64,000 nt of DNA, taken from contig NZ_FNZN01000010.1 in assembly GCF_900109345.1 (NCBI RefSeq), positions 42,840-106,839 on the forward strand, written 5' to 3'. This document shows, piece after piece, positions 8,016-16,421 of the stretch. How positions within the stretch are numbered: the first letter of the stretch is position 1; the number at the start of each line of letters is the position of its first letter. Under the pieces are notes generated by a model. That model worked only from the letters and a program-made list of their open reading frames with translations, was not told the origin of the DNA and ran no database searches. The stretch comes from Maribacter orientalis. Its GTDB lineage: Bacteria > Bacteroidota > Bacteroidia > Flavobacteriales > Flavobacteriaceae. Position numbers and translations under genes: made by a program.

Positions 8016-11000
8016 ATGAAGTATTATTTTATAATTTTCCTCTTGCTACCCCTAAGTGGAATAGCTCAAAACATAGGAGATTTCATTTCTGTTAATCCTG
8101 TATCCCAAAATTCCGATTTTGTAATTCCCTCTACTCATACGTTTCAGTCTATTATCAGCAGAGGTGATGCTTTAACACAAGGTGGAACATTACCTGGAAA
8201 TACAGATTTTACTGGTTATGTTCCCATTGGAGGTAGCAGTGAGAATGGCTATTTAAGTATTAATGCGGAAAATGTTCCAGGTGCCGTTTCCATTTTGGAT
8301 ATTAACTTTAATTCAATCACCAAATTGTGGTCTACATCATTATCAGCAAGTGTAGATTTTAGTTCCGTAGCTCTAACTATTGCTAACTGCTCTGGAACGG
8401 TTACACCCTGGAATACCATAATTAGTTGTGAGGAATATACCTCAAAAGAAATTGCCAATCAATACGGTTTTCCTTTGGATAGCAATGCAGATGGTTATGA
8501 TGATTTAGGTTGGGCCGTTGAAATAAATCCTGCAACCAAAACCGTAATCGATAAGCGATGGGCCTTAGGAAATTTTAAACATGAAAATTTAGTCATTCAT
8601 AATAATAGAAGAACAGCTTACCAAGGCGCAGATGCTGCAGTAGGGTATCTTTATAAATTTGTTGCTGATGCCGAACAAGATTTAAGTAGCGGTAAACTTT
8701 ATGTATATAAAGGATCTAAAAACGGACCAGGAAATTGGATTCTATTAAACAATACTACAAAAGAGGAACGAAACACGACTGTCAACCAAAGCACTGCAGT
8801 AGGAGCTACTGTTTTTAATGGTATAGAAGATGTAGAAATAGGACCAGACGGCTTCATTTATTTTGCCGTAAAAAGCGAAGACCAAGTATATCGATTTCAA
8901 GATTCTGATCCAATCAGCGGAACAACTGTAATCAATATGGAAACCTATGTTGGTAATACAACCTACAATATCACTCATACCAGTGGCACAACTAGTGTAA
9001 ATTGGGGCTATGGTAATGATAATCTAGCTTTCGATAATGACGGTAATCTTTGGGTACTTAATGATGGTGAAAATAATTATATATGGGTCGTTAAAAACGG
9101 ACATACCCAGACCAACCCAAAAGTTGAAGTTTTTGGGATAGTACCCGCAGGCGCAGAACCTACCGGCATAACCTTTTCTCCGGATTTTCGTTTCTTATTC
9201 ATGTCAATTCAACATCCAAATGGCTCAAATAGTTCAACAACGCAAACCGATGCTTCAGGAACCGAAATTGCCTTTGATAAGGACACAAGTATCGTCATCG
9301 CATTGAATTCAAATTTAGGAACCACAACCGAATATACATGGTATTTAGATGCGGACGGTGATGGATATGCCATACCCCCTACTGTTATTAGCAGCAATAG
9401 CCCTGGACAAGGATATACGCAAAGCACACTTCCCCTAACGGACTGCAACGATAACGACCCAAATGTGTTTGAAGTAACCACTTGGTACTTGGATTCGGAT
9501 GGCGACAACTATGCCGTTGCACCGACTGTAGAAAGCTGCAATTCCCCAGGAACGGGCTATACGCAAAACATTCTTCCCTTAACGGACTGTAATGACAACG
9601 ACCCTAATGTATTTGAAGTTTCGACATGGTATTTGGATGCCGATGGCGACGGACATGCAACCGGAATCTCAGTACAAAGCTGTGCAAGCCCAGGAACCGG
9701 GTATGTTCAAACAATAATCTCAACAAACGATTGCAACGATAACAACCCAAATGTGTTTGAAGTAACCACTTGGTACTTGGATTCGGATGGTGATGGTTAC
9801 GCTGTTGCACCAACAATGCAAAGCTGCAACTCACCAGGGCCTGGATACACGCAAAATGTACTCCCTTTAACGGATTGTGACGATAACGACCCTAACGTGT
9901 TCGAAGTTTCGACATGGTACTTGGATGCCGATGGTGACAACTATGCCGTTGCCCCAACAGTAGAAAGTTGTGACTCCCCAGGAACCGGATATACAAAAAC
10001 CATTCTTCCCTTAACGGACTGTGACGATAACGACCCTAACGTGTTCGAAGTTTCGACATGGTACTTGGATGCAGATGGGGATGGACATGCGACCGGAATC
10101 TCTGTGCAAAGTTGTACAAGCCCAGGAACTGGATATGTCCAGATAGTGACCTCTCAAAACGATTGTGACGACACCAATCCTAATATATTTGAAGTTTCAA
10201 CTTGGTACATGGATGCCGATGGTGACAACTATGCCGTTGCCCCAACAGTAGAAAGTTGTGACTCCCCAGGAACCGGATATACAAAAACCATACTCCCATT
10301 AACCGACTGTGACGATACCAATCCAAATGTATTTGAAGTATCGACATGGTACTTAGATGCAGATGGTGATGGTTTCGCTGTTGCACCAACGATACAAAGC
10401 TGTAATTCTCCCGGAATAGGATACAATCAAAATATACTGCCTTTAACGGACTGTGACGATAACGACCCTAACGTGTTCGAAGTTTCGACATGGTACTTGG
10501 ATGCAGATGGGGATGGACATGCGACCGGAATCTCTGTACAAAGTTGTACAAGCCCAGGAACCGGATATGTCCAGATGGTGACCTCTCAAAACGATTGTGA
10601 CGATACCAATCCTAATGTATTTGAAGTATTGACATGGTACTTGGATGCAGATGGTGATGGTTACGCTGTTGCACCAACAATGCAAAGCTGCAACTCACCA
10701 GGGCCTGGATACACGCAAAATGTACTCCCTTTAACGGACTGTGACGATACCAATCCAAATGTATTTGAAGTTTCTACTTGGTATCTTGATCAAGATGGTG
10801 ATGGTTACGCTGTTGCACCAACAATACAAAGCTGTAATTCACCAGGGTCTGGATATACTCAAAATATACTTCCTTTAACGGACTGTGACGATACCAATCC
10901 AAATATATTTGAAGTTTCTACTTGGTATTTGGATGCCGATGGGGATGGACATGCGACCGGAATCTCTGCACAAAGTTGTGCAAGCCCAGGAACCGGATAT

Positions 11001-11996
11001 GTCCAGATGGTGACCTTTCAAAACGATTGTGACGATACCAATCCAAATGTATTTGAAGTTTCTACTTGGTATCTTGATCAAGATGGTGATGGTTACGCTG
11101 TTGCACCAACAATACAAAGCTGTAATTCCCCAGGGTCTGGATATACTCAAAATATACTTCCTTTAACGGACTGTGACGATAACGACCCAAATGTATTTGA
11201 AGTATCGACATGGTACTTGGATGCAGATGGGGATGGACATGCAACTGGAATCTCTGTACAAAGTTGTGCAAGCCCAGGAACTGGATATGTCCAGATGGTG
11301 ACCTCTCAAAACGATTGTGACGATACCAATCCAAATGTATTTGAGGTTTCTACTTGGTATCTTGATGAAGATGGTGATGGTTACGCTGTTGCACCAACAA
11401 TACAAAGCTGTAATTCTCCCGGAATCGGATATACTCAAAATATACAGCCTTTAACGGACTGTGACGATAACGACCCAAATGTATTTGAAGTTTCTACTTG
11501 GTATTCGGATGCCGATGGTGACGGCTATACCACTTCCGAAACTATTGAAAGTTGCAAAAGTCCCGGTATTGACTATATCCTTACACCTTCTGATAAAATT
11601 GACTGCGATGACGAAAATGAACAAATAAACCCGGAAACAATTTGGCGATTAGATGCTGACGACGATGGTACAGCAGATAATGAAGAATTCATAGTTGATT
11701 GCATATCTCCTGGTGCTTTATTTACCAATAATATTCTTGTGCCCTATTCTATTTCCGATAAAATCATTGCATATCCTAATCCCACAACAGAAACTATAAT
11801 AATTGACCTTGGAGAGATTAAATCCAGCATTGAATTAACATTGGTGAATTCTTCGAAAAAATTAGTGCTTACCAAAAACTTTCAAGGCCAGCGCTTTTTA
11901 ACTATTGATTTATCAACTCTAGCTTCAGGCGTTTATTTTGTTGAAATTATTAGTCAGGAAGACGTAATTGGAACTCATAAAATAATTAAGCTATAA
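8016..11996 (+). CDS. Secreted PhoX-like (DUF839) protein with sixteen 48-aa repeats and T9SS sorting domain
   Basis: 1326 aa from the ATG at 8016; an in-frame TTG at 7992 would precede the signal peptide by 8 residues and is less likely. Order: signal peptide (ends GIAQN), a PhoX/DUF839 domain (about 20-440, with the family hallmark TPWNTIISCEE and GPDGFIYFAVKSED), then 16 tandem 48-aa repeats plus a degenerate 17th. Each repeat has the form TWYLDADGDG...SC.SPG.GY...DC.DNDPNVFEV, a D-x-D-G-D calcium-binding-like loop and two Cys. The C-terminus is a type A T9SS sorting domain (IIAYPNPTTETI ... GVYFVEI). Extracellular or surface location through T9SS is inferred. PhoX proteins are Ca-dependent phosphatases, but many DUF839 relatives are uncharacterised. 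Confidence 0.88.
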   Translation: MKYYFIIFLLLPLSGIAQNIGDFISVNPVSQNSDFVIPSTHTFQSIISRGDALTQGGTLPGNTDFTGYVPIGGSSENGYLSINAENVPGAVSILDINFNSITKLWSTSLSASVDFSSVALTIANCSGTVTPWNTIISCEEYTSKEIANQYGFPLDSNADGYDDLGWAVEINPATKTVIDKRWALGNFKHENLVIHNNRRTAYQGADAAVGYLYKFVADAEQDLSSGKLYVYKGSKNGPGNWILLNNTTKEERNTTVNQSTAVGATVFNGIEDVEIGPDGFIYFAVKSEDQVYRFQDSDPISGTTVINMETYVGNTTYNITHTSGTTSVNWGYGNDNLAFDNDGNLWVLNDGENNYIWVVKNGHTQTNPKVEVFGIVPAGAEPTGITFSPDFRFLFMSIQHPNGSNSSTTQTDASGTEIAFDKDTSIVIALNSNLGTTTEYTWYLDADGDGYAIPPTVISSNSPGQGYTQSTLPLTDCNDNDPNVFEVTTWYLDSDGDNYAVAPTVESCNSPGTGYTQNILPLTDCNDNDPNVFEVSTWYLDADGDGHATGISVQSCASPGTGYVQTIISTNDCNDNNPNVFEVTTWYLDSDGDGYAVAPTMQSCNSPGPGYTQNVLPLTDCDDNDPNVFEVSTWYLDADGDNYAVAPTVESCDSPGTGYTKTILPLTDCDDNDPNVFEVSTWYLDADGDGHATGISVQSCTSPGTGYVQIVTSQNDCDDTNPNIFEVSTWYMDADGDNYAVAPTVESCDSPGTGYTKTILPLTDCDDTNPNVFEVSTWYLDADGDGFAVAPTIQSCNSPGIGYNQNILPLTDCDDNDPNVFEVSTWYLDADGDGHATGISVQSCTSPGTGYVQMVTSQNDCDDTNPNVFEVLTWYLDADGDGYAVAPTMQSCNSPGPGYTQNVLPLTDCDDTNPNVFEVSTWYLDQDGDGYAVAPTIQSCNSPGSGYTQNILPLTDCDDTNPNIFEVSTWYLDADGDGHATGISAQSCASPGTGYVQMVTFQNDCDDTNPNVFEVSTWYLDQDGDGYAVAPTIQSCNSPGSGYTQNILPLTDCDDNDPNVFEVSTWYLDADGDGHATGISVQSCASPGTGYVQMVTSQNDCDDTNPNVFEVSTWYLDEDGDGYAVAPTIQSCNSPGIGYTQNIQPLTDCDDNDPNVFEVSTWYSDADGDGYTTSETIESCKSPGIDYILTPSDKIDCDDENEQINPETIWRLDADDDGTADNEEFIVDCISPGALFTNNILVPYSISDKIIAYPNPTTETIIIDLGEIKSSIELTLVNSSKKLVLTKNFQGQRFLTIDLSTLASGVYFVEIISQEDVIGTHKIIKL
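9336..11639 (+). repeat. Sixteen in-frame 144-bp tandem repeats
   Basis: Units begin at the Thr codon of TWYLD every 144 bp (9336, 9480 and so on), with a degenerate 17th from 11640. Two unit types occur: a majority Y/N/F-AVAPT type and a HATGIS type at units 3, 6, 9, 12 and 14. The first twelve units therefore form four 432-bp triplets, and units 11-12 and 13-14 look like a recent 288-bp duplication. All units stay in frame with no stops. Confidence 0.95.
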
Positions 11997-12071
11997 ATCT
12001 TTATTCTTGATTTGGTTAATAAATTCTTATAACCCGTTCAATAATTCTTTTTCGAAAATTTACGTTAACTG

Positions 12072-12079
12072 TATTTTTG
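12072..12079 (+). promoter_or_regulatory. Candidate -7 box for thyA
   Basis: TATTTTTG matches the Bacteroidota -7 consensus TAnnTTTG and lies 42 bp before the thyA ATG. No clear -33 TTG at the right spacing was seen. Confidence 0.45.
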
Positions 12080-12121
12080 TGATATCGAAAATTCATTTTT
12101 GATGCTAATACAAACGATTAT

Positions 12122-12946
12122 ATGAAACAATACCACGACCTTTTAAAACATGTTCTTGAAGAAGGCAACCAAAAAGGTGACCGCACAGGAACTGGAACTA
12201 AAAGTGTATTTGGTTATCAAATGCGATTCGATTTAAGTGAAGGTTTCCCTATGGTTACTACCAAGAAATTACATTTAAAATCTATTGTATATGAATTGCT
12301 GTGGTTCTTAAAAGGGGATACTAATATAGAATACCTACAAGAGAATGGTGTACGAATTTGGAATGAATGGGCAGATGAAAATGGAAATCTCGGACCTGTA
12401 TATGGACACCAATGGCGTAATTGGAACGATGATGAAATTGATCAAATAAAAGAAGTTGTTCATTCATTAAAAACAAACCCAAACAGCAGAAGAATGTTGG
12501 TTTCTGCTTGGAACCCTAGTGTACTGCCTGACACCTCAAAATCTTTTTCAGAAAATGTAGCGAATGGAAAAGCCGCCCTACCTCCATGTCATGCCTTTTT
12601 TCAATTCTATGTTTCAGACGGAAAACTCTCCTGTCAATTATATCAAAGAAGCGCAGATATTTTCCTAGGCGTGCCATTCAACATTGCTTCTTATGCCCTA
12701 TTCACAATGATGATGGCTCAAGTTTGCGGACTTAAAGCGGGTGATTTCATACACACCTTTGGAGATGCTCATATTTATAATAATCATATGGAACAGGTTG
12801 AATTACAATTAAGCAGAGAACCTAGACCTTTACCAAAAATGAAAATAAACCCTGAAGTAAAAGATATTTTTGATTTCAAGTTTGAAGATTTCACATTAGT
12901 TGACTATAACCCACACCCTCATATAAAAGGGATTGTTGCTATATAA
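12122..12946 (+). CDS. thyA: Thymidylate synthase
   Basis: 274 aa. It methylates dUMP to dTMP using methylene-tetrahydrofolate, giving dihydrofolate. Family features: the N-terminal [18 protein letters not shown] dUMP phosphate loop, the catalytic Cys in [13 protein letters not shown], the paired Arg region [20 protein letters not shown], and the C-terminal [10 protein letters not shown]. The product dihydrofolate is the substrate of FolA, encoded 2.2 kb downstream on the same strand with two minus-strand genes between them. It ends at the bidirectional terminator at 13097-13133. Confidence 0.97.
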   Translation: MKQYHDLLKHVLEEGNQKGDRTGTGTKSVFGYQMRFDLSEGFPMVTTKKLHLKSIVYELLWFLKGDTNIEYLQENGVRIWNEWADENGNLGPVYGHQWRNWNDDEIDQIKEVVHSLKTNPNSRRMLVSAWNPSVLPDTSKSFSENVANGKAALPPCHAFFQFYVSDGKLSCQLYQRSADIFLGVPFNIASYALFTMMMAQVCGLKAGDFIHTFGDAHIYNNHMEQVELQLSREPRPLPKMKINPEVKDIFDFKFEDFTLVDYNPHPHIKGIVAI

Positions 12947-13096
12947 AAGATTAAATTATTGTTATACCTAATACCTCTTTCTGATTTTTTCAAAACGATA
13001 TTTCTGTTTATTTTTTTACATTAACAGAATCTTATCTAAGATTGTTAAAAGCAAATCGATAATAGTTTACACTGAAAATCAGTCAATTATAAAAAT

Positions 13097-13133
13097 AAAA
13101 AAAGGCGCACTACATGAAATAACGCGCCTTTTT
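13097..13133. terminator. Bidirectional terminator between thyA and the glycogen-binding-domain gene
   Basis: GGCGC (13104-13108) pairs with GCGCC (13124-13128). An A-run precedes and a T-run follows, so the hairpin works as an intrinsic terminator for both convergent genes. Confidence 0.75.
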
Positions 13134-13157
13134 GATTATATTTAGATAACCAATATA

Positions 13158-13454
13158 CTATAATTCTAAAACAGCGTTCTCAGAACCTGCATAATCATTC
13201 CACTGATAACGATCAGCTTCAGTCTCGTTTATGAAGTTACCATCTACCAAGTATTTAAACTCAAAAGAATTTTCTTTAGGAAGATCAAAAGTTCCTTTAA
13301 AAGTTCCGTTTTTTAATTTTTTCAATGCACTAGCTTTTGGGCTCCAGTTATTAAAGTCACCGACTACGGCTACTTTTTTTGCTTCCTCTGCAGGAACTGT
13401 AAAAGTTACCTTACACACAGGTTTTGTTTTTAAATATTGTTTTGCAATTGCCAT
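13158..13454 (-). CDS. Small glycogen-binding-like (AMPK/isoamylase E-set) domain protein
   Basis: 98 aa, a single domain. VTFTVPAEEAKKVAVVGDFN, the NNWSPKASALKKLKNGTFKG stretch and FEFKYLVDGNFINETEADRY match the early-set carbohydrate-binding module found in isoamylase and AMPK beta subunits. It has no catalytic domain and no signal peptide, so a cytoplasmic accessory role is likely. The ligand is unproven. It is a stand-alone gene, convergent with thyA and downstream of the aminotransferase with a 148-bp gap. Confidence 0.85.
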   Translation of the reverse strand: MAIAKQYLKTKPVCKVTFTVPAEEAKKVAVVGDFNNWSPKASALKKLKNGTFKGTFDLPKENSFEFKYLVDGNFINETEADRYQWNDYAGSENAVLEL

Positions 13455-13602
13455 GATATTAATTTTAAAATTTACTGCAAAACTAGTACAATAAAATACT
13501 CATTTCCAACACTTAAGGCATTTTTATGAAATTGATAAAAAATGAGGCCTTTTTATAGTTGCTTTAGAATTAAACCCTACTAAAAATGATTTTTAAGAAT
13601 AG

Positions 13603-14688
13603 CTATCTAGTTGTTTTTAAGATTTTTACAATAGAATCGATTTCATTTTCGGTATTGTAAAAATGGAAACTTAAACGTACACCTTGCCCTCTTTGCGCAC
13701 AATAGACATCATTAGCCAATAAATGTTGAAAGATTGAATCATCCGCTCTAATATTAAAGATTGTGCTATGGGATTTTCTTTCTTTAAATTTCTCATCTAA
13801 AAGTCCTAATGCCTGAAATTCACTTTTTGCGTTTTCTGATAATTTTCGGTTTTGGTCCGTTATTTTGTCCATCCCTATTTTTGTTAAATGTTCCAATGAA
13901 AATTTCAAACTTCCAAAGTTCAAGGAGGACAAATGACCTGGTTCAAATAATTTAGCAAACCGTATTGAATTCCTTTTATCTAAATCTCCATTTGCAGCAT
14001 TAAAGCCAATATTTTTAATAGAAATCTCCTCTTTAACACGGTCAGAAAAAAGCATAAATCCGTTACCATAACCAGCTAACAACCATTTATACGCACTTGC
14101 TCCTAACACATCGATACCTGAGTTATCAAAATCAAATTGCATACTACCACAAAACTGAGTGCCATCTGCAATAATCAATATATTTGGAAACTTACTTTTT
14201 AATCGCTTTAAGAACTCTAATTCAATAGAAAAACCATCTAACCATTGCACTAGACTTAGAGCTAGTACATCTATATGTTCCTTCTCAATTGTTTCTTGAA
14301 TGCGGTCTTCTAAATCAGAGACCATTTTAAGATAATGAATATCAAAACCACGGTTCTCAAAACCCCAATTAAGAGAAGGGTAATCATTTTCAATAAGAAG
14401 TATTTTTTTCTTCGGATGTAAACCTTCTAACAAGACATTTAGCCCCGTAGAAAAATTATTGACCAATGCTACATTCTCACGTTTGCAGTGAAAAAACGCA
14501 CCTATAACTGTTCTTGTATCAGACAACAATTTTAATGTTTTATCTCGCATATCGCTACCGTGAATCAGAAAGTCAAGATCGTGTTCTTGTCTCCAATCTA
14601 ATAACGATTCATACAACAAACCGTAAACTGCTGTATTTGCATAAATACCTTTTCTTAAAACGGGAAATTCCTTTCTAAATTTTTCCAT
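13603..14688 (-). CDS. Class V aminotransferase (cysteine-desulfurase fold)
   Basis: 361 aa PLP enzyme. The Schiff-base Lys is in GASAYKWLLAGYGNG, preceded by the PLP-contacting ADGTQFCGS. The N-terminus (MEKFRKEFPVLRKGIYANTA) is the class V type. No desulfurase active-site Cys loop is evident, so it may act on another amino acid; the substrate is unknown. It is transcribed divergently from the 2TM gene through the symmetric promoter at 14695-14754. Confidence 0.82.
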   Translation of the reverse strand: MEKFRKEFPVLRKGIYANTAVYGLLYESLLDWRQEHDLDFLIHGSDMRDKTLKLLSDTRTVIGAFFHCKRENVALVNNFSTGLNVLLEGLHPKKKILLIENDYPSLNWGFENRGFDIHYLKMVSDLEDRIQETIEKEHIDVLALSLVQWLDGFSIELEFLKRLKSKFPNILIIADGTQFCGSMQFDFDNSGIDVLGASAYKWLLAGYGNGFMLFSDRVKEEISIKNIGFNAANGDLDKRNSIRFAKLFEPGHLSSLNFGSLKFSLEHLTKIGMDKITDQNRKLSENAKSEFQALGLLDEKFKERKSHSTIFNIRADDSIFQHLLANDVYCAQRGQGVRLSFHFYNTENEIDSIVKILKTTR

Positions 14689-14694
14689 AGTTTA

Positions 14695-14754
14695 TTGAGT
14701 AAAACACATTTCCTGTATCTTTGAATCAAAGATAGGAAGAGCGATGTTTTCCAA
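14695..14754. promoter_or_regulatory. Symmetric bidirectional promoter (back-to-back TATCTTTG boxes)
   Basis: TATCTTTGAATCAAAGATA at 14716-14734 is a perfect palindrome whose arms are both TAnnTTTG -7 boxes facing opposite ways. TTG at 14695-14697 lies 18 bp before the plus box. CAA at 14752-14754 gives a minus-strand TTG 17 bp from the minus box. The two genes start at 14744 (+) and 14688 (-). The minus -33 element lies inside the plus gene's first codons. Confidence 0.65.
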
Positions 14755-15133
14755 AAATAAAAATACCCCCAAATTAGATTTAGAGCAACATGAACTTTTA
14801 GAGAATGCTCAAAAAAGGATTCGGCAAAAAAAACGACTTTATACACATTTTGTGGTTTTTTTAGTCGGTAGTGTTTTTTTGGTGCTTATTAATAAAATTT
14901 TAAAATACGGTCAGGAATATAATTGGTTCATTTGGGCTATTACCTTCTGGGCTTTTCTTTTTGTTCTTCACATTTTTAATGTTTTCATTACCCATAAATT
15001 TATGGGTAAAGATTGGGAACGTTCTGAGCGTGAAAAATTAGTGCAAAAGCAAAAGCAACGAATAAATGAAATGAAGAAAGAAATCGAATTACCCACTATG
15101 ATTGAATCGGAAACTAAAAAAAAACTGCTTTGA
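14744..15133 (+). CDS. 2TM domain membrane protein
   Basis: 129 aa. A basic N-terminal helix precedes two hydrophobic segments (about 33-52 HFVVFLVGSVFLVLINKIL and 60-82 FIWAITFWAFLFVLHIFNVF) and a charged C-terminal coiled coil (WERSEREKLVQKQKQR). This is the 2TM domain family, often encoded near LytTR regulators in flavobacteria; none is seen here. Function unknown, inner-membrane location inferred. The stop codon overlaps the folA start (TTGA), which implies translational coupling. Confidence 0.85.
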   Translation: MFSKNKNTPKLDLEQHELLENAQKRIRQKKRLYTHFVVFLVGSVFLVLINKILKYGQEYNWFIWAITFWAFLFVLHIFNVFITHKFMGKDWERSEREKLVQKQKQRINEMKKEIELPTMIESETKKKLL

Positions 15134-15645
15134 GGACGCTTATAATGATTGCCGCAGCGGCAGAAAATAATGCTCTTGGAAAAGACAATGAACTTCTATG
15201 GCACTTACCAGATGATTTTAAACGTTTTAAACAACTGACCACTGGCCATAAAATAATAATGGGAAGAAAAACCTATGAAAGTTTTCCAAAGCCCCTACCC
15301 AATAGAACCCATATAATAATAACCAGAGACAAGGATTACTTCGTAAGCTTTGAAGATGTTATTGTCGTTCATTCATTAGATGAAGCACTTGCTCTAGTGA
15401 AAAATGAAATTGCATTCATAATCGGTGGTGGGGAAATTTATAAACTAGCTGAAAAACAATCAGACAAAATAGAGCTTACACGAGTACACGCAAACTTTAA
15501 TGATGCGGACACTTTCTTTCCTGAAATTGATGAAGATTGCTGGATGATGACGAAACAAGAATTCCACCCAACAGATGAGCGGCACAAATTTTCATTCACC
15601 TATATCACTTACGAAAGAAAAAACAATTCCCTTAAAAATCTTTAA
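15130..15645 (+). CDS. folA: Dihydrofolate reductase
   Basis: 171 aa. It reduces dihydrofolate to tetrahydrofolate with NADPH. Motifs: TLIMIAAAAENNALGKDNEL, LWHLPDDFKRFKQLT with the catalytic Asp, IIMGRKTYESFPKPLPNRTH, and AFIIGGGEIY. The chosen start is the TTG at 15130: the internal ATG at 15145 would remove part of the first beta strand (TLIMIAA), while the TTG start gives an N-terminus close to the E. coli length. TTG overlaps the TGA of the preceding gene. The 3' end overlaps convergent murI by 14 bp. Confidence 0.95.
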   Translation: MRTLIMIAAAAENNALGKDNELLWHLPDDFKRFKQLTTGHKIIMGRKTYESFPKPLPNRTHIIITRDKDYFVSFEDVIVVHSLDEALALVKNEIAFIIGGGEIYKLAEKQSDKIELTRVHANFNDADTFFPEIDEDCWMMTKQEFHPTDERHKFSFTYITYERKNNSLKNL

Positions 15646-16420
15646 AAGAAACGGTTAAGTTTAATTTACTGGAAGGCAATATATTAGATAATATTTTTTC
15701 GTTTTTATTAGTGAAAAATTGATGAGTTCCCCATACAGAAGAATTAGATAACAAATCTAATTTCTCTAAAACCGATTTAGTTTGTCGAGCAACCGCTTGG
15801 CCAGAATCAATGATTGTGACATTTTCTGGGAGTATTTTTTTTAATATCGGAATTAAATAAGGGTAATGTGTGCAACCCAATACCAAATAATCCATCCCCT
15901 TTTCAAGCATAGGTGAGATATAGCTTTCTAAAAGCGCATACAATTCATCACTTTGCAAATGTCCTTGTTCAATCAATTCAACCAAACCAGTACCGCGTTG
16001 TTCTAATACGGTAATACCCGCTGCATGATTTTTTGTGGTACTGTGAAACAAACTACTTGACAAGGTTCCTTTTGTAGCAAGTACTCCTACTATTTTTGAC
16101 TTTGAGTTTATTGCAGCAGGTTTTAGTGCTGGTTCAATACCTATAAAAGGTACTTTATAATTCTCACGTAGATAATCGATGGCATTAGTTGTTGCCGTAT
16201 TACAGGCAACTACAATGAGTTTACACTTAAGACCCAATAAAAATTCTGTATTCTTAATACTGAGCTCTAAAATTCGTTCTTCAGATTTCTCACCATATGG
16301 AGCATTCCTGCTATCGGCCAAATAAATAAAATCTTCATTGGGTAAAAGTTCTTGAAGTTCACCCCAAATGGATGTGCCTCCAATACCGGAATCAAAAATA
16401 CCTATTGGCCTACTATCCAT
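15632..16420 (-). CDS. murI: Glutamate racemase
   Basis: 262 aa. It interconverts L- and D-glutamate for peptidoglycan. Signature blocks are GIFDSGIGGTSIW, the first catalytic Cys in VVACNTATTNAIDYL, and the second in LVLGCTHYPYLIPIL, with APYGEKSEERI between them. The start is 1 bp after the pafA stop, so it is probably co-transcribed with pafA. Its 3' end overlaps convergent folA. Confidence 0.95.
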   Translation of the reverse strand: MDSRPIGIFDSGIGGTSIWGELQELLPNEDFIYLADSRNAPYGEKSEERILELSIKNTEFLLGLKCKLIVVACNTATTNAIDYLRENYKVPFIGIEPALKPAAINSKSKIVGVLATKGTLSSSLFHSTTKNHAAGITVLEQRGTGLVELIEQGHLQSDELYALLESYISPMLEKGMDYLVLGCTHYPYLIPILKKILPENVTIIDSGQAVARQTKSVLEKLDLLSNSSVWGTHQFFTNKNEKILSNILPSSKLNLTVSFKDF

Positions 16421-16421
16421 A

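Noticed and set aside
9209..11438. Several open frames of 65-100 codons on the minus strand inside the repeat region
   Set aside because: They recur with the 144-bp period of the plus-strand repeats and have no independent protein-like features; they are shadows of the repeat protein.
9336..11639. Regularly spaced repeats that could suggest a CRISPR array
   Set aside because: Units are 144 bp, contiguous and fully in frame with no unique spacers; they are coding repeats.
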